Assembly (NCBI GenBank): GCA_035651115.1
Contig: DASRGL010000213.1
Span: 1-28,173, forward strand
DNA length: 28,173 bases
Direction: 5' to 3'
DNA from: DASRGL01 sp035651115
GTDB taxonomy: Bacteria; Armatimonadota; Chthonomonadetes; Chthonomonadales; Chthonomonadaceae
This document shows positions 14,397-22,491 of the stretch, in pieces. The stretch's first letter is position 1. Every line of letters starts with the position of its first letter. Both the position numbers and the translations under genes were made by a program. The notes under the pieces are model-generated. The model did not search any database. It was not told the DNA's origin and saw nothing but the letters and a program-made list of their open reading frames with translations.

Positions 14397-15848
14397 TCAG
14401 CCTGCTTTGCCCGGCGGCTCATGCGCCTGCATCGTGAGCGGGCGCAACGTCCACACGTCCAGGCTCGTAAGCAGTGCGCTGCCACCCTGCGCGTGGAGCC
14501 GGATGCCGCAGCTATCTGCGCGTGTCGGATAGATACGAGTCGTGAGGCAGGCGCGGCCATTGGCGTAGACTTCGACCAGAGAATTATCCAGGAAGATATG
14601 CAGGGAGAGCGTCTCGCCCGGTTCCAGCGCGAACGCGCCGCTCTGCGCCTCGCGCTTCGCCTCCGGGTTCAGGCTCGAATGCGCGCGTTCCGCCACCAGC
14701 CGCTTCTCCGCCGCATCGTAATAGAGCAGCGTCTCCTCGCTGCCGTCCGGGGAACAGCGCACGCGCAGCCCGTACTGCCGCGCCTCCGCCGCTCCGAACT
14801 CCGCCCGCAGTTCCAGCGTCCTGCCGTTGCCGACGATCTCCTCCGGGAGCGCAGCCTGCGCCTCGGCGTTCCGATCCGTCAGGCGGCGATGCTGCTGGCG
14901 GAGCGCCTCCAACTCCGGCGCGGGTTCCATCGCCAGCGTACCGTCTTTGCGCAGGGAGAGAACGCGCGGCAGCGAGAGCGCGCCCGCCCAGCCCGCCCTG
15001 TGCTGCGCCCGGTCGCTCCAGCCTTCCCACACCCAGCCCCACAGCAGCCGCCGTCCCTGCCCATCCAGCATACTTTTCGCCGCGTAGAAATCGCCGAAAT
15101 CGCAGACGCCCTGCGCCTCCGGCGTGAACTTTTTGTCCCGGTACGTGCCGGTGAAGTAGAGGACTCTGCCGAGCGGGATGGGCGAGACCAGCAGAACCCA
15201 CTTGTCGCCGAGCGGGAAGAAGTCGGGACACTCCCAGACCGTGCCTGTCTCCTCTCTATTCCCCACGCAGAGCGGATGCCGATACTGCCAGTGCGTCAGA
15301 TCGGGCGAAGTATAGAGCAGGGCCGCGCCGCCCACATCTTTGATTCCCGATCCCAGAAGGAGATGCCACAGGCCGTCCTCCTGCCAGGGGCAGGGATCGC
15401 GAAAGCCGGTCACCTCCAGGCCATCGGGCGGCGCGGCGATGACCGGATTGCCCGGATGCTTGCGCCAGGTGAGCATATCCTCGCTTGTCGCGAGGCACTG
15501 GACTTCAGGATGCACGCCCGTATAGATCAGCGTCGGCACGCCCTCATGCACCACCGCCGAGCCGCTCCAGCAGCCGTCTTTGTCCGGACTGCCGGGCGCG
15601 GGCGCGAGCGCAATCGGCAGGTGCGTCCACGTTACCAGGTCGCGGCTGACGAAATGCCCCCAGTATTTCAGGCCCCAGTTCGCCTTCTCCGGCCCGTACT
15701 GATAGAACAGATGGTACTGCCCCTCATGGAAGATCAGGCCGTTCGGATCATTCAGCCACTGGGAGGGCGGCATCAGATGCGTGACGGGACGCTGCGACAC
15801 GGAAGTGTTCGTTTCGGCGGAATCGGGCGTCTGCGGAGAAGAGGTCAT
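14397..15848 (-). CDS. Glycoside hydrolase family 32 (beta-fructosidase)
   Basis: 483 residues from ATG 15848 with GAGGAG nine bases upstream. The five-bladed propeller carries the three GH32 acidic motifs: nucleophile Asp34 in WLNDPNG, Asp151 in FRDP and acid/base Glu206 in VWECPD. WSGSAVV, IYTG and GRRLLWGWVWEGW are also family marks. The C-terminal ~140 residues form the GH32 beta-sandwich (GETLSLHIFLDNSLVEVYAN). The enzyme cleaves beta-fructosyl bonds of sucrose, fructans or their phosphates. No signal peptide is visible, so it likely acts on imported oligosaccharide or sucrose-6-phosphate. It is divergent from the galactonate-dehydratase-like gene, sharing a 161-base control region, and ends six bases from the convergent uxuA-like stop. 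Confidence 0.93.
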   Translation of the reverse strand: MTSSPQTPDSAETNTSVSQRPVTHLMPPSQWLNDPNGLIFHEGQYHLFYQYGPEKANWGLKYWGHFVSRDLVTWTHLPIALAPAPGSPDKDGCWSGSAVVHEGVPTLIYTGVHPEVQCLATSEDMLTWRKHPGNPVIAAPPDGLEVTGFRDPCPWQEDGLWHLLLGSGIKDVGGAALLYTSPDLTHWQYRHPLCVGNREETGTVWECPDFFPLGDKWVLLVSPIPLGRVLYFTGTYRDKKFTPEAQGVCDFGDFYAAKSMLDGQGRRLLWGWVWEGWSDRAQHRAGWAGALSLPRVLSLRKDGTLAMEPAPELEALRQQHRRLTDRNAEAQAALPEEIVGNGRTLELRAEFGAAEARQYGLRVRCSPDGSEETLLYYDAAEKRLVAERAHSSLNPEAKREAQSGAFALEPGETLSLHIFLDNSLVEVYANGRACLTTRIYPTRADSCGIRLHAQGGSALLTSLDVWTLRPLTMQAHEPPGKAG

Positions 15849-16009
15849 GGCGCATATCTCCTCGGTGCGTGCCGCCCTACAAGGGACGGCGACGGCAAAA
15901 ATGTTTGACAAATGGAGGCAATCTCACTAAAATGAGTCTACCCGATAGAAGCGAGCGATTCGGAACCCGGCAGATACGCGGCTCCCGCTTCAAGCAGAGA
16001 GAGCGACCG
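15849..16009 (+). promoter_or_regulatory. Divergent control region with a near-consensus plus-strand promoter
   Basis: TTGACA (15905-15910) and TAAAAT (15928-15933) are exactly 17 bases apart, directing transcription toward the gene at 16010. CTCA-CTAAAA-TGAG (15924-15937) is a small inverted repeat across the -10 box and could be an operator. I could not find an equally good minus-strand promoter for GH32. The tandem LacI palindrome seen at 7614 is absent here. Confidence 0.75.
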
Positions 16010-17176
16010 ATGAAGATCACGGCGGTAAAGTGCTTGATGGCTGACGGCGGCCATCGCGTCATCAATTTTGTGAAGGTAGAGACCGACCAGCCCGGCCTAA
16101 TCGGGTGGGGCGAAGCCTCGCTCGAAGGCAAGCCGCGCGCGGTCGCAGGCTGCCTCGCGGACATGGAGCCGATGCTGCTCGGCCAGGACCCGCTGCGCAT
16201 CGAACACTGCTGGCAGATTCTCTATCGCAGCGGCTTCTGGCGGCTCGGCGTCATCGGGCTGTCCGCGCTCTCCGGCATAGACCAGGCGCTCTGGGACATC
16301 AAGGGCAAGGAACTCGGCCGGCCCGTCTACGAACTCCTCGGCGGGCGCGTGCGCGATAAAGTGCGCGTCTACACCCATTTCGGCGGCTCCACGCCGGAGG
16401 CGATGGCGGCGGATGCGCTGGCAAAAGTCGAGCAGGGCTGGACAGCGATCAAGACCGTGCCGGTTCCCCTGACGCGCCCTCTGGACGGCCCGCGCGTCCT
16501 CAAGCAGGCGGAGGCCGGAGTGCGTGCCGTGCGCGAGACTGTCGGGGACGATATAGACATTCTGCTCGACCTGCACGGCAGGCTGACGCCGCAGATGGCG
16601 ATCCAGTACGGGAAACTGTTCGAGCCGTACCTGCCCCTCTTTCTCGAAGAACCCTGCCAGGCGGAAAACCCGGCAGCGATGGCCCCGGTCGCCCGCGCCC
16701 TGAACACGCCCATCGCCACCGGCGAGCGCCTCTTCACGCGCTGGGGTTTCCGGGAGATACTCGAACACGGCGCGGCCAGCCTGCTTCAGCCGGACACCTG
16801 CCACGCCGGGGGCATCAGCGAGGTGCGCAAGATCGCGACGCTGGCCGAGGTCTACTATGCGGGCCTCGCGCCGCACAATCCCTACGGCCCGGTCTCGACC
16901 GCCGCCTGCGTGCAGGTAGACCTCGTCTGCCCCAACTTCGTCATCCAGGAGATGGTGGACCCGGCCCGCACGCCCGAAGCGCAGAGCCTTGTCAGAGACC
17001 CGCTGCCGGTCGTCGCCGGGCATATTCTGCCGCCCACGCGCCCCGGCCTCGGCGTCGAGGTGGATGAAGCAGAGTGCCTGCGCCGCCCGCCGGACTTCGC
17101 GCGCGAGAAGGCGGGCGGCCTGGCGATGCGTTACTACGGCGCGTTCCACGAGGATGGAAGCGTCGCCGACTCCTGA
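16010..17176 (+). CDS. dgoD: Galactonate dehydratase-like enzyme (enolase superfamily)
   Basis: 388 residues from ATG 16010 (purine-rich GAGAGAG upstream; the frame extends to 15869 but through the promoter). It matches the acid-sugar dehydratases of the mandelate racemase group: Asp187-x-His189 in LLDLHGR, FLEEP (Glu213/214), TGER (Glu239) and general acid His289 in LAPHNPYGP. The carboxy end RPGLGVEVDEAE and AFHEDGSVAD closely resemble DgoD as I remember it. DgoD converts D-galactonate to 2-keto-3-deoxygalactonate; other aldonates are possible, since specificity in this group shifts with few residues. The protein is cytoplasmic. It leads an operon with a PhyH oxygenase and a sugar-binding protein. 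Confidence 0.8.
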   Translation: MKITAVKCLMADGGHRVINFVKVETDQPGLIGWGEASLEGKPRAVAGCLADMEPMLLGQDPLRIEHCWQILYRSGFWRLGVIGLSALSGIDQALWDIKGKELGRPVYELLGGRVRDKVRVYTHFGGSTPEAMAADALAKVEQGWTAIKTVPVPLTRPLDGPRVLKQAEAGVRAVRETVGDDIDILLDLHGRLTPQMAIQYGKLFEPYLPLFLEEPCQAENPAAMAPVARALNTPIATGERLFTRWGFREILEHGAASLLQPDTCHAGGISEVRKIATLAEVYYAGLAPHNPYGPVSTAACVQVDLVCPNFVIQEMVDPARTPEAQSLVRDPLPVVAGHILPPTRPGLGVEVDEAECLRRPPDFAREKAGGLAMRYYGAFHEDGSVADS

Positions 17177-17187
17177 AAGGAGCCAGC

Positions 17188-18054
17188 ATGGCAGTTCTCA
17201 CGTCAGAGCAGTGCGAACGGTTCTATCGCGACGGCTATCTCAAGTTTGGCCGGGTCCTTGACGACGCCCAGGTGGAGACGCTGCGCGCCGCGCTCGACCG
17301 CGTGATCGCAGAAGAGCTGGAGCGCGAGGACGATTCCGGCCTGCCGCCGGAGTTCGCCTACGGCCACGACCGCAAGGGCCAGGCTGCCGCCTCCGGTCCG
17401 CGCCAGGCCCGTGCCATCCATCAGTTCGTCAATATGTGGAAAGTCGCGCCGGAGTACAAGGCGGTTCTCAGCAATCCGAAGATCACCGGAGCCATCCGCC
17501 AACTGATGGACGATAAGCCGGTGCGGCTCTGGCACGATCAGGTCATCTCCAAGCCGCCCGGCGATAACGCGCACTTTAGCTGCCACCACGATTTCTACTT
17601 CTGGCCGCTCGACCGCCCGACGATGATCACCTGCTGGCTCGCCCTCGACGACGCGACCCCGGCCAACGGCTGTATGCACGTCATCCCCGGCAGCCATCGC
17701 GATCCGCGCTTCCAGCCCGTCGGCTGCGACCTTGCGGCAGAACTGCACCTCGCGCCGAAACCATTAGGGCCGGGCGAGCCGGGCAGCCTCTATCAGGAAG
17801 TCCGTACCTGGGGGCCGGAAAAGGCGGTTCCGGTGGAGTTGAAGGCGGGCGAGTGTATGTTCCACCACTGCCTGAACTATCATCTGACGCCGCAGAACAC
17901 GACCGACCGCCAGCGCCGCGCCTTCGTGATGATCTATATGCCGGACGGGACCCGCTATAAGCGCTCTCAATCGCCCAACCATGTCTGCACGAACTATCTG
18001 CACCTCGAAGACGGTCAAGTGATGGATCGGCCCGAATTTCCGTTGTGTGGCTAG
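17188..18054 (+). CDS. Phytanoyl-CoA dioxygenase (PhyH) family protein, second copy
   Basis: 288 residues from ATG 17188 behind AAAGGAG, 11 bases after the preceding stop. It is an Fe(II)/2-oxoglutarate oxygenase: His133-x-Asp135 in SCHHDFYFW, distal His232 in MFHHCLNYHLTPQNTT and Arg243/244 in DRQRRAFVM. NGCMHVIPGSHRD is the PhyH signature. It is clearly different from the PhyH at 4480-5331, with low similarity outside the motifs, so the two probably act on different substrates. Position between a galactonate-dehydratase-like enzyme and a sugar-binding protein suggests a carbohydrate-derived substrate. A repeat element begins six bases after its stop codon. Confidence 0.9.
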   Translation: MAVLTSEQCERFYRDGYLKFGRVLDDAQVETLRAALDRVIAEELEREDDSGLPPEFAYGHDRKGQAAASGPRQARAIHQFVNMWKVAPEYKAVLSNPKITGAIRQLMDDKPVRLWHDQVISKPPGDNAHFSCHHDFYFWPLDRPTMITCWLALDDATPANGCMHVIPGSHRDPRFQPVGCDLAAELHLAPKPLGPGEPGSLYQEVRTWGPEKAVPVELKAGECMFHHCLNYHLTPQNTTDRQRRAFVMIYMPDGTRYKRSQSPNHVCTNYLHLEDGQVMDRPEFPLCG

Positions 18055-18059
18055 ACTCG

Positions 18060-18244
18060 CCGGGTACAGAACGTACCCGTCTCGGTGGCGCTGCGCGCCG
18101 AGCGTCCTGCCGGACGCATCCACGTTGAAAGTTTTCTCCTTCGTATGCAGGCGAGGGCGCTACGCAACGGAAAGCTTTGAGGACGCATCCCGTCCGAAGG
18201 ACGGTTGGCCGCAGGCCATCGAGACGGGTACGTTCTGTACCCGG
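18060..18244 (+). repeat. Multi-hairpin repeat element, copy B
   Basis: About 185 bp and colinear with copy A (9794-9976). It starts CGGGTACAGAACGTACCCG (18061) and ends CGGGTACGTTCTGTACCCG. Internal hairpins are CTCGGTGGCGC/GCGCCGAG, GCGTCC-TGCC-GGACGC and CCGTCC-GAA-GGACGG. The five variable bases at the two ends (AGAAC and GTTCT) are complementary to each other but differ from those of copy A (TGAAA and TTTCA). It starts just after a stop codon and ends eight bases before the ATG of the sugar-binding protein gene. Confidence 0.9.
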
Positions 18245-18252
18245 TAAAGCCT

Positions 18253-19668
18253 ATGCAAAAACTCTTCGGAACCATCTTCCTCATCCTGATCCTGATGTCC
18301 CTGTGGGCGTGGCGGCTCCAGCCGCCGCCCGACGGGAAACTCGTCTGGGTCAGCGATGACAACCCGCGCCGCACGGAACAGATCGCGCTCTTCAACAAGG
18401 AGCAGGCGGCGGGACTGCTCAACGTCCCCGGCATCCCGCCCCACCCGCCGACTGGCCTCAAACTCGACCCCAGCAACGTCGGCCTGGAAAAGGTCATCGT
18501 CCAGTCGCTCGGCGGCGTCGGGCCGGACATTTTCGACTGCGGCGACTACAAGTCGCTCTCCGCCTATGTGCGCTCCGGCATCGCGCTCGACATCACCGAT
18601 GCATTGAAAGCACGCGGCGTCTCTCTCGATAGCGTCTGGGACTGCGTCAAGCCGTTCTGCGTCTACAACGGGCGCGTCTACGGCTGGCCGTCCAATGCCG
18701 CCGTCAATGCGCTCTGGCTCAACCAGGATATGTTCGAGAAGGAGGGGATTCCGCTCCCCGCCAAGCGTCCCTGGACGTGGGAGGAGTTCATTCCGCTGGC
18801 ACAGCGGCTTACCAAGCGGGACGCGGCGGGCCATGTCACGCAGTACGGCTTTCTCGCCGACTGGTTCTTCCTCTGGCCCATCTGCCTCTACCAGTGGGGC
18901 GGGCATATCTACACGCCGGACGGGACGCGCTGCATTATAGACAGCCCGGAGGCCATCGCAGGCATCCAGTTCGCGCACGACCTGATCTACAAGTACCACA
19001 TCATGCCGTCGCCGTTCGAGGAGGCCGCGCTCTCCGGGCAGGGCGGCTGGGGCCAGGGAAACATCAAGTGGTTCGGCGCGGGCAAAGGCGCGACGGCCAT
19101 CGGCGGGCGCTGGTGGCTCTGCACCCTGCGCGATCAGACGCATCCGATGCAGAACGGCAAGCCGCTGCCTCCCACCCTGCGGCTGCGCGTGGTCGAGTGT
19201 CCGCACGGCCCCCTGCGCGTCTTCCAGGGCTACGGACGGTGCGCGCTCATCAATGCGACCAGCCCGCGCGCCCAGGAGGCGCTCGATTTTATCGTCTTTA
19301 TGACCCGCAAGCCCTACAACGACCTTATCAACGCGCAGGCCGATGCCAACGCCGCCGTGAAAAAGTATTGTGACACGCCGGAGTTCCTCCACGATCCGAA
19401 GTACCCGGAAGAGCAGGACAACGATGTGTGGAGGGACATCATGAAACTTGGCGTGCCGGAAGAGGTCAGCCCGTTCGTGGATGGGCAGGCCGTGCAGCGC
19501 ATTCTTGACGTACAGCTCGACCTTGTCAAGAGCAACCAGAAGTCGCCCGCCGATGCGCTGCACACTGCCGCCCAGAAGATCAATGCCGAAATCCAGAAAA
19601 TGCTGGCGCAGGACCCGGTGCTGCGCCGCCAGTACGAAGCGTTAACGCGAAAATCGTCCGGCAAATGA
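18253..19668 (+). CDS. Sugar ABC transporter substrate-binding protein (family 1)
   Basis: 471 residues from ATG 18253. It has an N-terminal export or anchor helix (MQKLFGTIFLILILMSLWAW) without a lipobox Cys, so it is probably an uncleaved anchor or a non-lipidated periplasmic protein. The two-lobed extracellular solute-binding family 1 fold is seen in VIVQSLGGVGPDIFDCGDY, YGWPSNAAVNALWLNQDMFE, PWTWEEFIPLAQRLTKRD and GGRWWLCTLR. No Shine-Dalgarno lies before the ATG; the terminal hairpin of repeat copy B ends eight bases upstream, so translation may depend on the structure or on coupling. The matching permeases are at 20511-22404, on the far side of an inverted gene. Confidence 0.88.
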   Translation: MQKLFGTIFLILILMSLWAWRLQPPPDGKLVWVSDDNPRRTEQIALFNKEQAAGLLNVPGIPPHPPTGLKLDPSNVGLEKVIVQSLGGVGPDIFDCGDYKSLSAYVRSGIALDITDALKARGVSLDSVWDCVKPFCVYNGRVYGWPSNAAVNALWLNQDMFEKEGIPLPAKRPWTWEEFIPLAQRLTKRDAAGHVTQYGFLADWFFLWPICLYQWGGHIYTPDGTRCIIDSPEAIAGIQFAHDLIYKYHIMPSPFEEAALSGQGGWGQGNIKWFGAGKGATAIGGRWWLCTLRDQTHPMQNGKPLPPTLRLRVVECPHGPLRVFQGYGRCALINATSPRAQEALDFIVFMTRKPYNDLINAQADANAAVKKYCDTPEFLHDPKYPEEQDNDVWRDIMKLGVPEEVSPFVDGQAVQRILDVQLDLVKSNQKSPADALHTAAQKINAEIQKMLAQDPVLRRQYEALTRKSSGK

Positions 19669-19675
19669 TGGCCCT

Positions 19676-19700
19676 CCCTCCCCCCAAGAACAGGGGAGGG
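19676..19700 (+). terminator. GC-rich hairpin between convergent genes
   Basis: CCCTCCCC (19676-19683) pairs with GGGGAGGG (19693-19700) around a loop containing AAGAAC, the same loop as at 13191-13216. It sits eight bases after the sugar-binding protein stop and ten before the stop of the convergent secreted-protein gene, and could end both transcripts. Confidence 0.55.
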
Positions 19701-19710
19701 GGCCACTCGG

Positions 19711-20208
19711 CTACTTGCTCACGACACGGAGGCTATCCACGTAACCTTTTACCGTGCCGTCGGCGTTCACGGTGATATGATAGGTCGCATGAACCAGGAA
19801 GTTGTTGCCTGGCCCCTGACCGATGACGTGAAAGTTGTTGATGAAGGTGGACTGGACGCCGACCTGCGCGTTGGTCTCGAACTGGGTCACGCCGTTGCCC
19901 TGATACTTGCAGCCGGAGACATCGCCCACGCCGCTGACGCCCTGCGGGTTGTCATGGCCCTTGATCTTGACCCCGCCTCGCGCGTCAATGGTGATACGAA
20001 ACAGGTCGTGAAGTTCTCCGTTCAGCGCGACGGTCTCTCCGGCCCCGCCATTCGCGGAAGGTACAAACACGAGGACACCGTCAAGCGGAAAGCGCAGGTT
20101 GCTGGTGAACGCCGCCGCCTGCGCCAGCGCCGAGCGCGCTCCGGCCAACCCCAACAGCAAACCGAGCAGAACCGTCGAGAGAGCGAGCATGGTACGTGAG
20201 TGGAACAT
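19711..20208 (-). CDS. Secreted protein of unknown function
   Basis: 165 residues from ATG 20208, with AAGGAGG upstream at good spacing. A clear signal peptide (MFHSRTMLALSTVLLGLLLG, then LAGARSALAQA) is cleaved near residue 31. The mature part is a ~135-residue beta-rich domain: LRFPLDGVLVFVPSANGG, GELHDLFRITIDARGGVKIK, TFINNFHVIGQGPGNNFLVH and a C-terminal TYHITVNADGTVKGYV. I do not recognise a named family; similar short beta-rich exported proteins are common in soil bacteria. It is inverted relative to the surrounding ABC transporter genes and splits the binding-protein gene from the permease genes, as if inserted or left by rearrangement. Confidence 0.75.
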   Translation of the reverse strand: MFHSRTMLALSTVLLGLLLGLAGARSALAQAAAFTSNLRFPLDGVLVFVPSANGGAGETVALNGELHDLFRITIDARGGVKIKGHDNPQGVSGVGDVSGCKYQGNGVTQFETNAQVGVQSTFINNFHVIGQGPGNNFLVHATYHITVNADGTVKGYVDSLRVVSK

Positions 20209-20510
20209 GGTTTTCCTCCTTGTGACAGATGGCGTAACAGGAAAAGGCGGCAACCACGAAGCGAGGTAGACATCTTATTCCCTCTCGCCTGGTATCTCGT
20301 ACAACCAGGTAGAGTTTACAGGAGCGCCGTTACGAAACCATTACAAAATGGTACTGGGATTCTCTCTGCGGGCAGGCGGAGATAGACAAAATGCCCCCGG
20401 GTAAGCCGACCGGGGGCAATACGAACAGGACTGCAATGCGATCTTAGCCGGAAGACGATCCGCCCGCCGCAATGTTCCCCGAATTTTATGGAAAGCGGAA
20501 AATAGCAACG
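20209..20510. other. Divergent intergenic region before the permease genes
   Basis: It contains three palindromic structures. CCTGGT/ACCAGG near 20288-20309 and ACCATT-ACAA-AATGGT at 20337-20352 look like operators. TGCCCCCGG (20392-20400) pairs with CCGGGGGCA (20410-20418) and is followed on the minus strand by TTTTGTC (20385-20391), a good Rho-independent terminator. I see no gene upstream of that terminator on the minus strand. No clean promoter for the permease genes is visible. Confidence 0.5.
20385..20418 (-). terminator. Leftward Rho-independent terminator without an upstream gene
   Basis: Nine-pair GC stem, nine-base loop and TTTT on the minus strand. It would stop transcription antisense to the permease genes, or protect the secreted-protein gene from it. 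On the plus strand there is no T-run. Confidence 0.6.
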
Positions 20511-21386
20511 ATGAGCCAAACCGCCCTTCCCGACAGCGCGCCGGTGCGCGGAACCGGCTTCGGAGCCTGGTGGTATCGTACCGGGCGCTTCCAGGTCAGC
20601 CATCTCATTCTGCTGCTGCTGGCCGTCACGACGCTGACGCCCTTCCTCTGGATGGTGCTTGCCAGCTTCAAGACGCGCGCCGAAGTCGAGCAGATCAATC
20701 CGTTTCCTGCCGTCTGGCATCCCGAAAACTACCTGCGCGTCTTCGAGCAGATACCGTTCGCCAAATACTACTTCAACAGCGTCTTCATTGCCGCCTGGGT
20801 CACGGCGCTGCAGTGCCTGACGAGCGCGATGGCGGGCTACGCCTTCGCCCGTATCCGCTGGAAGGGCCGGGACCATGTCTTCCGACTCTACCTGACGACG
20901 CTGATGATCCCCGGCGTCGTGACCATGATCCCCAACTTCACGCTGATGGTCAAGCTGCATCTGCTCGACTCCTACGCGGGCCTCATCGTTCCGGCAGCCT
21001 TCAGCGCGTTCGGGACGTTCCTGCTGCGGCAGTTCATGCTCACCATCCCGCCCGCGCTCGACGAAGCGGCCAGCATGGACGGCGCGACGCACTGGCAGAT
21101 CTTCTGGAACGTGATCCTGCCGCTCGCCCGCCCCGGCCTGATCACCCTGGCCGTCTTTACGTTTATGGGAACCTACGGCAGCTTCCTGTGGCCGCTCATC
21201 ATGATCAAGAGCGAGGGGCTGCGCACGCTGCCTATCGGAATGCTCTACTTCGACTCCAACTACGGCAGGCAGACGGAACTGATCATGGCGGCGAGCGTGA
21301 TGAACATCATTCCGCTCATCATCCTGTTCGTCGTCACGCAGAAGTTCCTGGTGGAAGGCATTCAGTTGGGAGCCGTGAAGGGATAG
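20511..21386 (+). CDS. Sugar ABC transporter permease, MalG/CUT1 type
   Basis: 291 residues from ATG 20511 (weak GGAAA upstream; an earlier in-frame ATG at 20472 has none). There are six probable membrane helices, starting with VSHLILLLLAVTTLTPFLWM, and the EAA loop that contacts the ATPase, EAASMDGATHWQIFWNVILP followed by LARPGL. The end LVEGIQLGAVKG is typical of MalG-like CUT1 permeases. It forms half of the membrane channel for import of an oligosaccharide or glycoside bound by the 18253 protein. It comes before the MalF-type gene (gap seven bases), the reverse of the usual order. Confidence 0.92.
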   Translation: MSQTALPDSAPVRGTGFGAWWYRTGRFQVSHLILLLLAVTTLTPFLWMVLASFKTRAEVEQINPFPAVWHPENYLRVFEQIPFAKYYFNSVFIAAWVTALQCLTSAMAGYAFARIRWKGRDHVFRLYLTTLMIPGVVTMIPNFTLMVKLHLLDSYAGLIVPAAFSAFGTFLLRQFMLTIPPALDEAASMDGATHWQIFWNVILPLARPGLITLAVFTFMGTYGSFLWPLIMIKSEGLRTLPIGMLYFDSNYGRQTELIMAASVMNIIPLIILFVVTQKFLVEGIQLGAVKG

Positions 21387-21393
21387 GGAGAAA

Positions 21394-22404
21394 ATGAGCG
21401 TCGCCGCCGATAGAATAACGAAAGAGCCGCGCGAGACGAAGCGCGCGCTCAGCCAGAAGCGCCTGGATTTCTGGGCGGCGATGGCCTTCCTGCTGCCCAA
21501 TCTGCTCGGCTTCCTGATCTTCACGGTCTTCCCGGTGCTGTTCTCGCTGGTGGTCAGCTTCTCGAACTGGCGGCTCCAGCGCACCATCCCGTTCGCCTGG
21601 GTCGGGTTCGCCAACTTCACCGAACTGTTTCATACGGAGGAGTTCTGGCTCTACACCATCAACACGGCCTACCTGATGATCGGCATCCCCATCAGCATCG
21701 CGGGATCGCTGGCGCTGGCGCTGCTCTTGAACCAGAAGCTGCGCGGCATGATTGTCTACCGTACCCTCTTCTACCTGCCCAGCTTCACGTCGGGCGTCGC
21801 GCTCTATATCCTCTGGAAAGCCCTCTACAACCCGGAGTTCGGCCCACTCAACGCGCTGATCAACGCGACGATGGCCTTCTTCCATCTGCCCGGCCATGCC
21901 CCGCAGTGGCTCGCCTCGACGAACAACCTCCTGGGCCTGCAGGTCGAGCATGTCGGCTTCAGCCGGAGTCAGTGGGGTCTCGGCGCGCGCGATGCGATCC
22001 TGATCATGGGCATCTGGGTGTCCATCGGCGGCGGCAATATGCTGCTCTACCTGGCGGGGCTTTCCAACATCCCGCAAGACCTCTACGACGCGGGCATGAT
22101 GGACGGGGCGGGCAAGTGGGCGACCTTCCGGCATATCATCTGGCCGCAGTTGGCTCCGACGACCTTTTTCATCGTCGTCATGAGCGTCATCGGGGGATTG
22201 CAGGGCGGTTTCGAGCAGGCGCGGGTCATGACCAACGGCGGCCCGGCGGGGACGACGCAGACCGTCTCGTACTACATCTACACGAAGGCGTTCGAGCAGT
22301 TCCAGATCGGCTACGCCTCGGCGGTGGCATGGATTTTGTTCGTTGCTATCCTCGGCGGCACGCTCCTCAACTGGAAATTCGGCTCCCAGCACGCCGATTA
22401 CTGA
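21394..22404 (+). CDS. Sugar ABC transporter permease, MalF/CUT1 type
   Basis: 336 residues from ATG 21394 with AGGGAGA upstream. The N-terminus is cytoplasmic and basic, followed by AFLLPNLLGFLIFTVFPVLF and WVGFANFTELF, hallmarks of MalF-like permeases. The EAA-like loop is DAGMMDGAGKWATFRHIIWP. VMTNGGPAGTTQTVSYYIY is a further family mark. Together with the upstream MalG-type protein it should form the translocation pore. No ATPase gene is found in the window, so the pair probably uses a shared MsiK/MalK-type ATPase encoded elsewhere. After the stop, GCCCG-CTG-CGGGC forms a weak hairpin without a T-run. Confidence 0.92.
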   Translation: MSVAADRITKEPRETKRALSQKRLDFWAAMAFLLPNLLGFLIFTVFPVLFSLVVSFSNWRLQRTIPFAWVGFANFTELFHTEEFWLYTINTAYLMIGIPISIAGSLALALLLNQKLRGMIVYRTLFYLPSFTSGVALYILWKALYNPEFGPLNALINATMAFFHLPGHAPQWLASTNNLLGLQVEHVGFSRSQWGLGARDAILIMGIWVSIGGGNMLLYLAGLSNIPQDLYDAGMMDGAGKWATFRHIIWPQLAPTTFFIVVMSVIGGLQGGFEQARVMTNGGPAGTTQTVSYYIYTKAFEQFQIGYASAVAWILFVAILGGTLLNWKFGSQHADY

Positions 22405-22491
22405 AGCCCGCTGCGGGCCACGTTCGGCAAAGCCGCCGATCCCGGTAGGGACGCGCGGAACTCGTGCGTCTGCCAACAGGGTTGGTCTCGT

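Noticed and set aside
15869..16009. N-terminal extension of the galactonate dehydratase-like protein
   Set aside because: It runs through the near-consensus promoter at 15905-15933 and has no homology to the family; the ATG at 16010 begins the usual MKITAV start.
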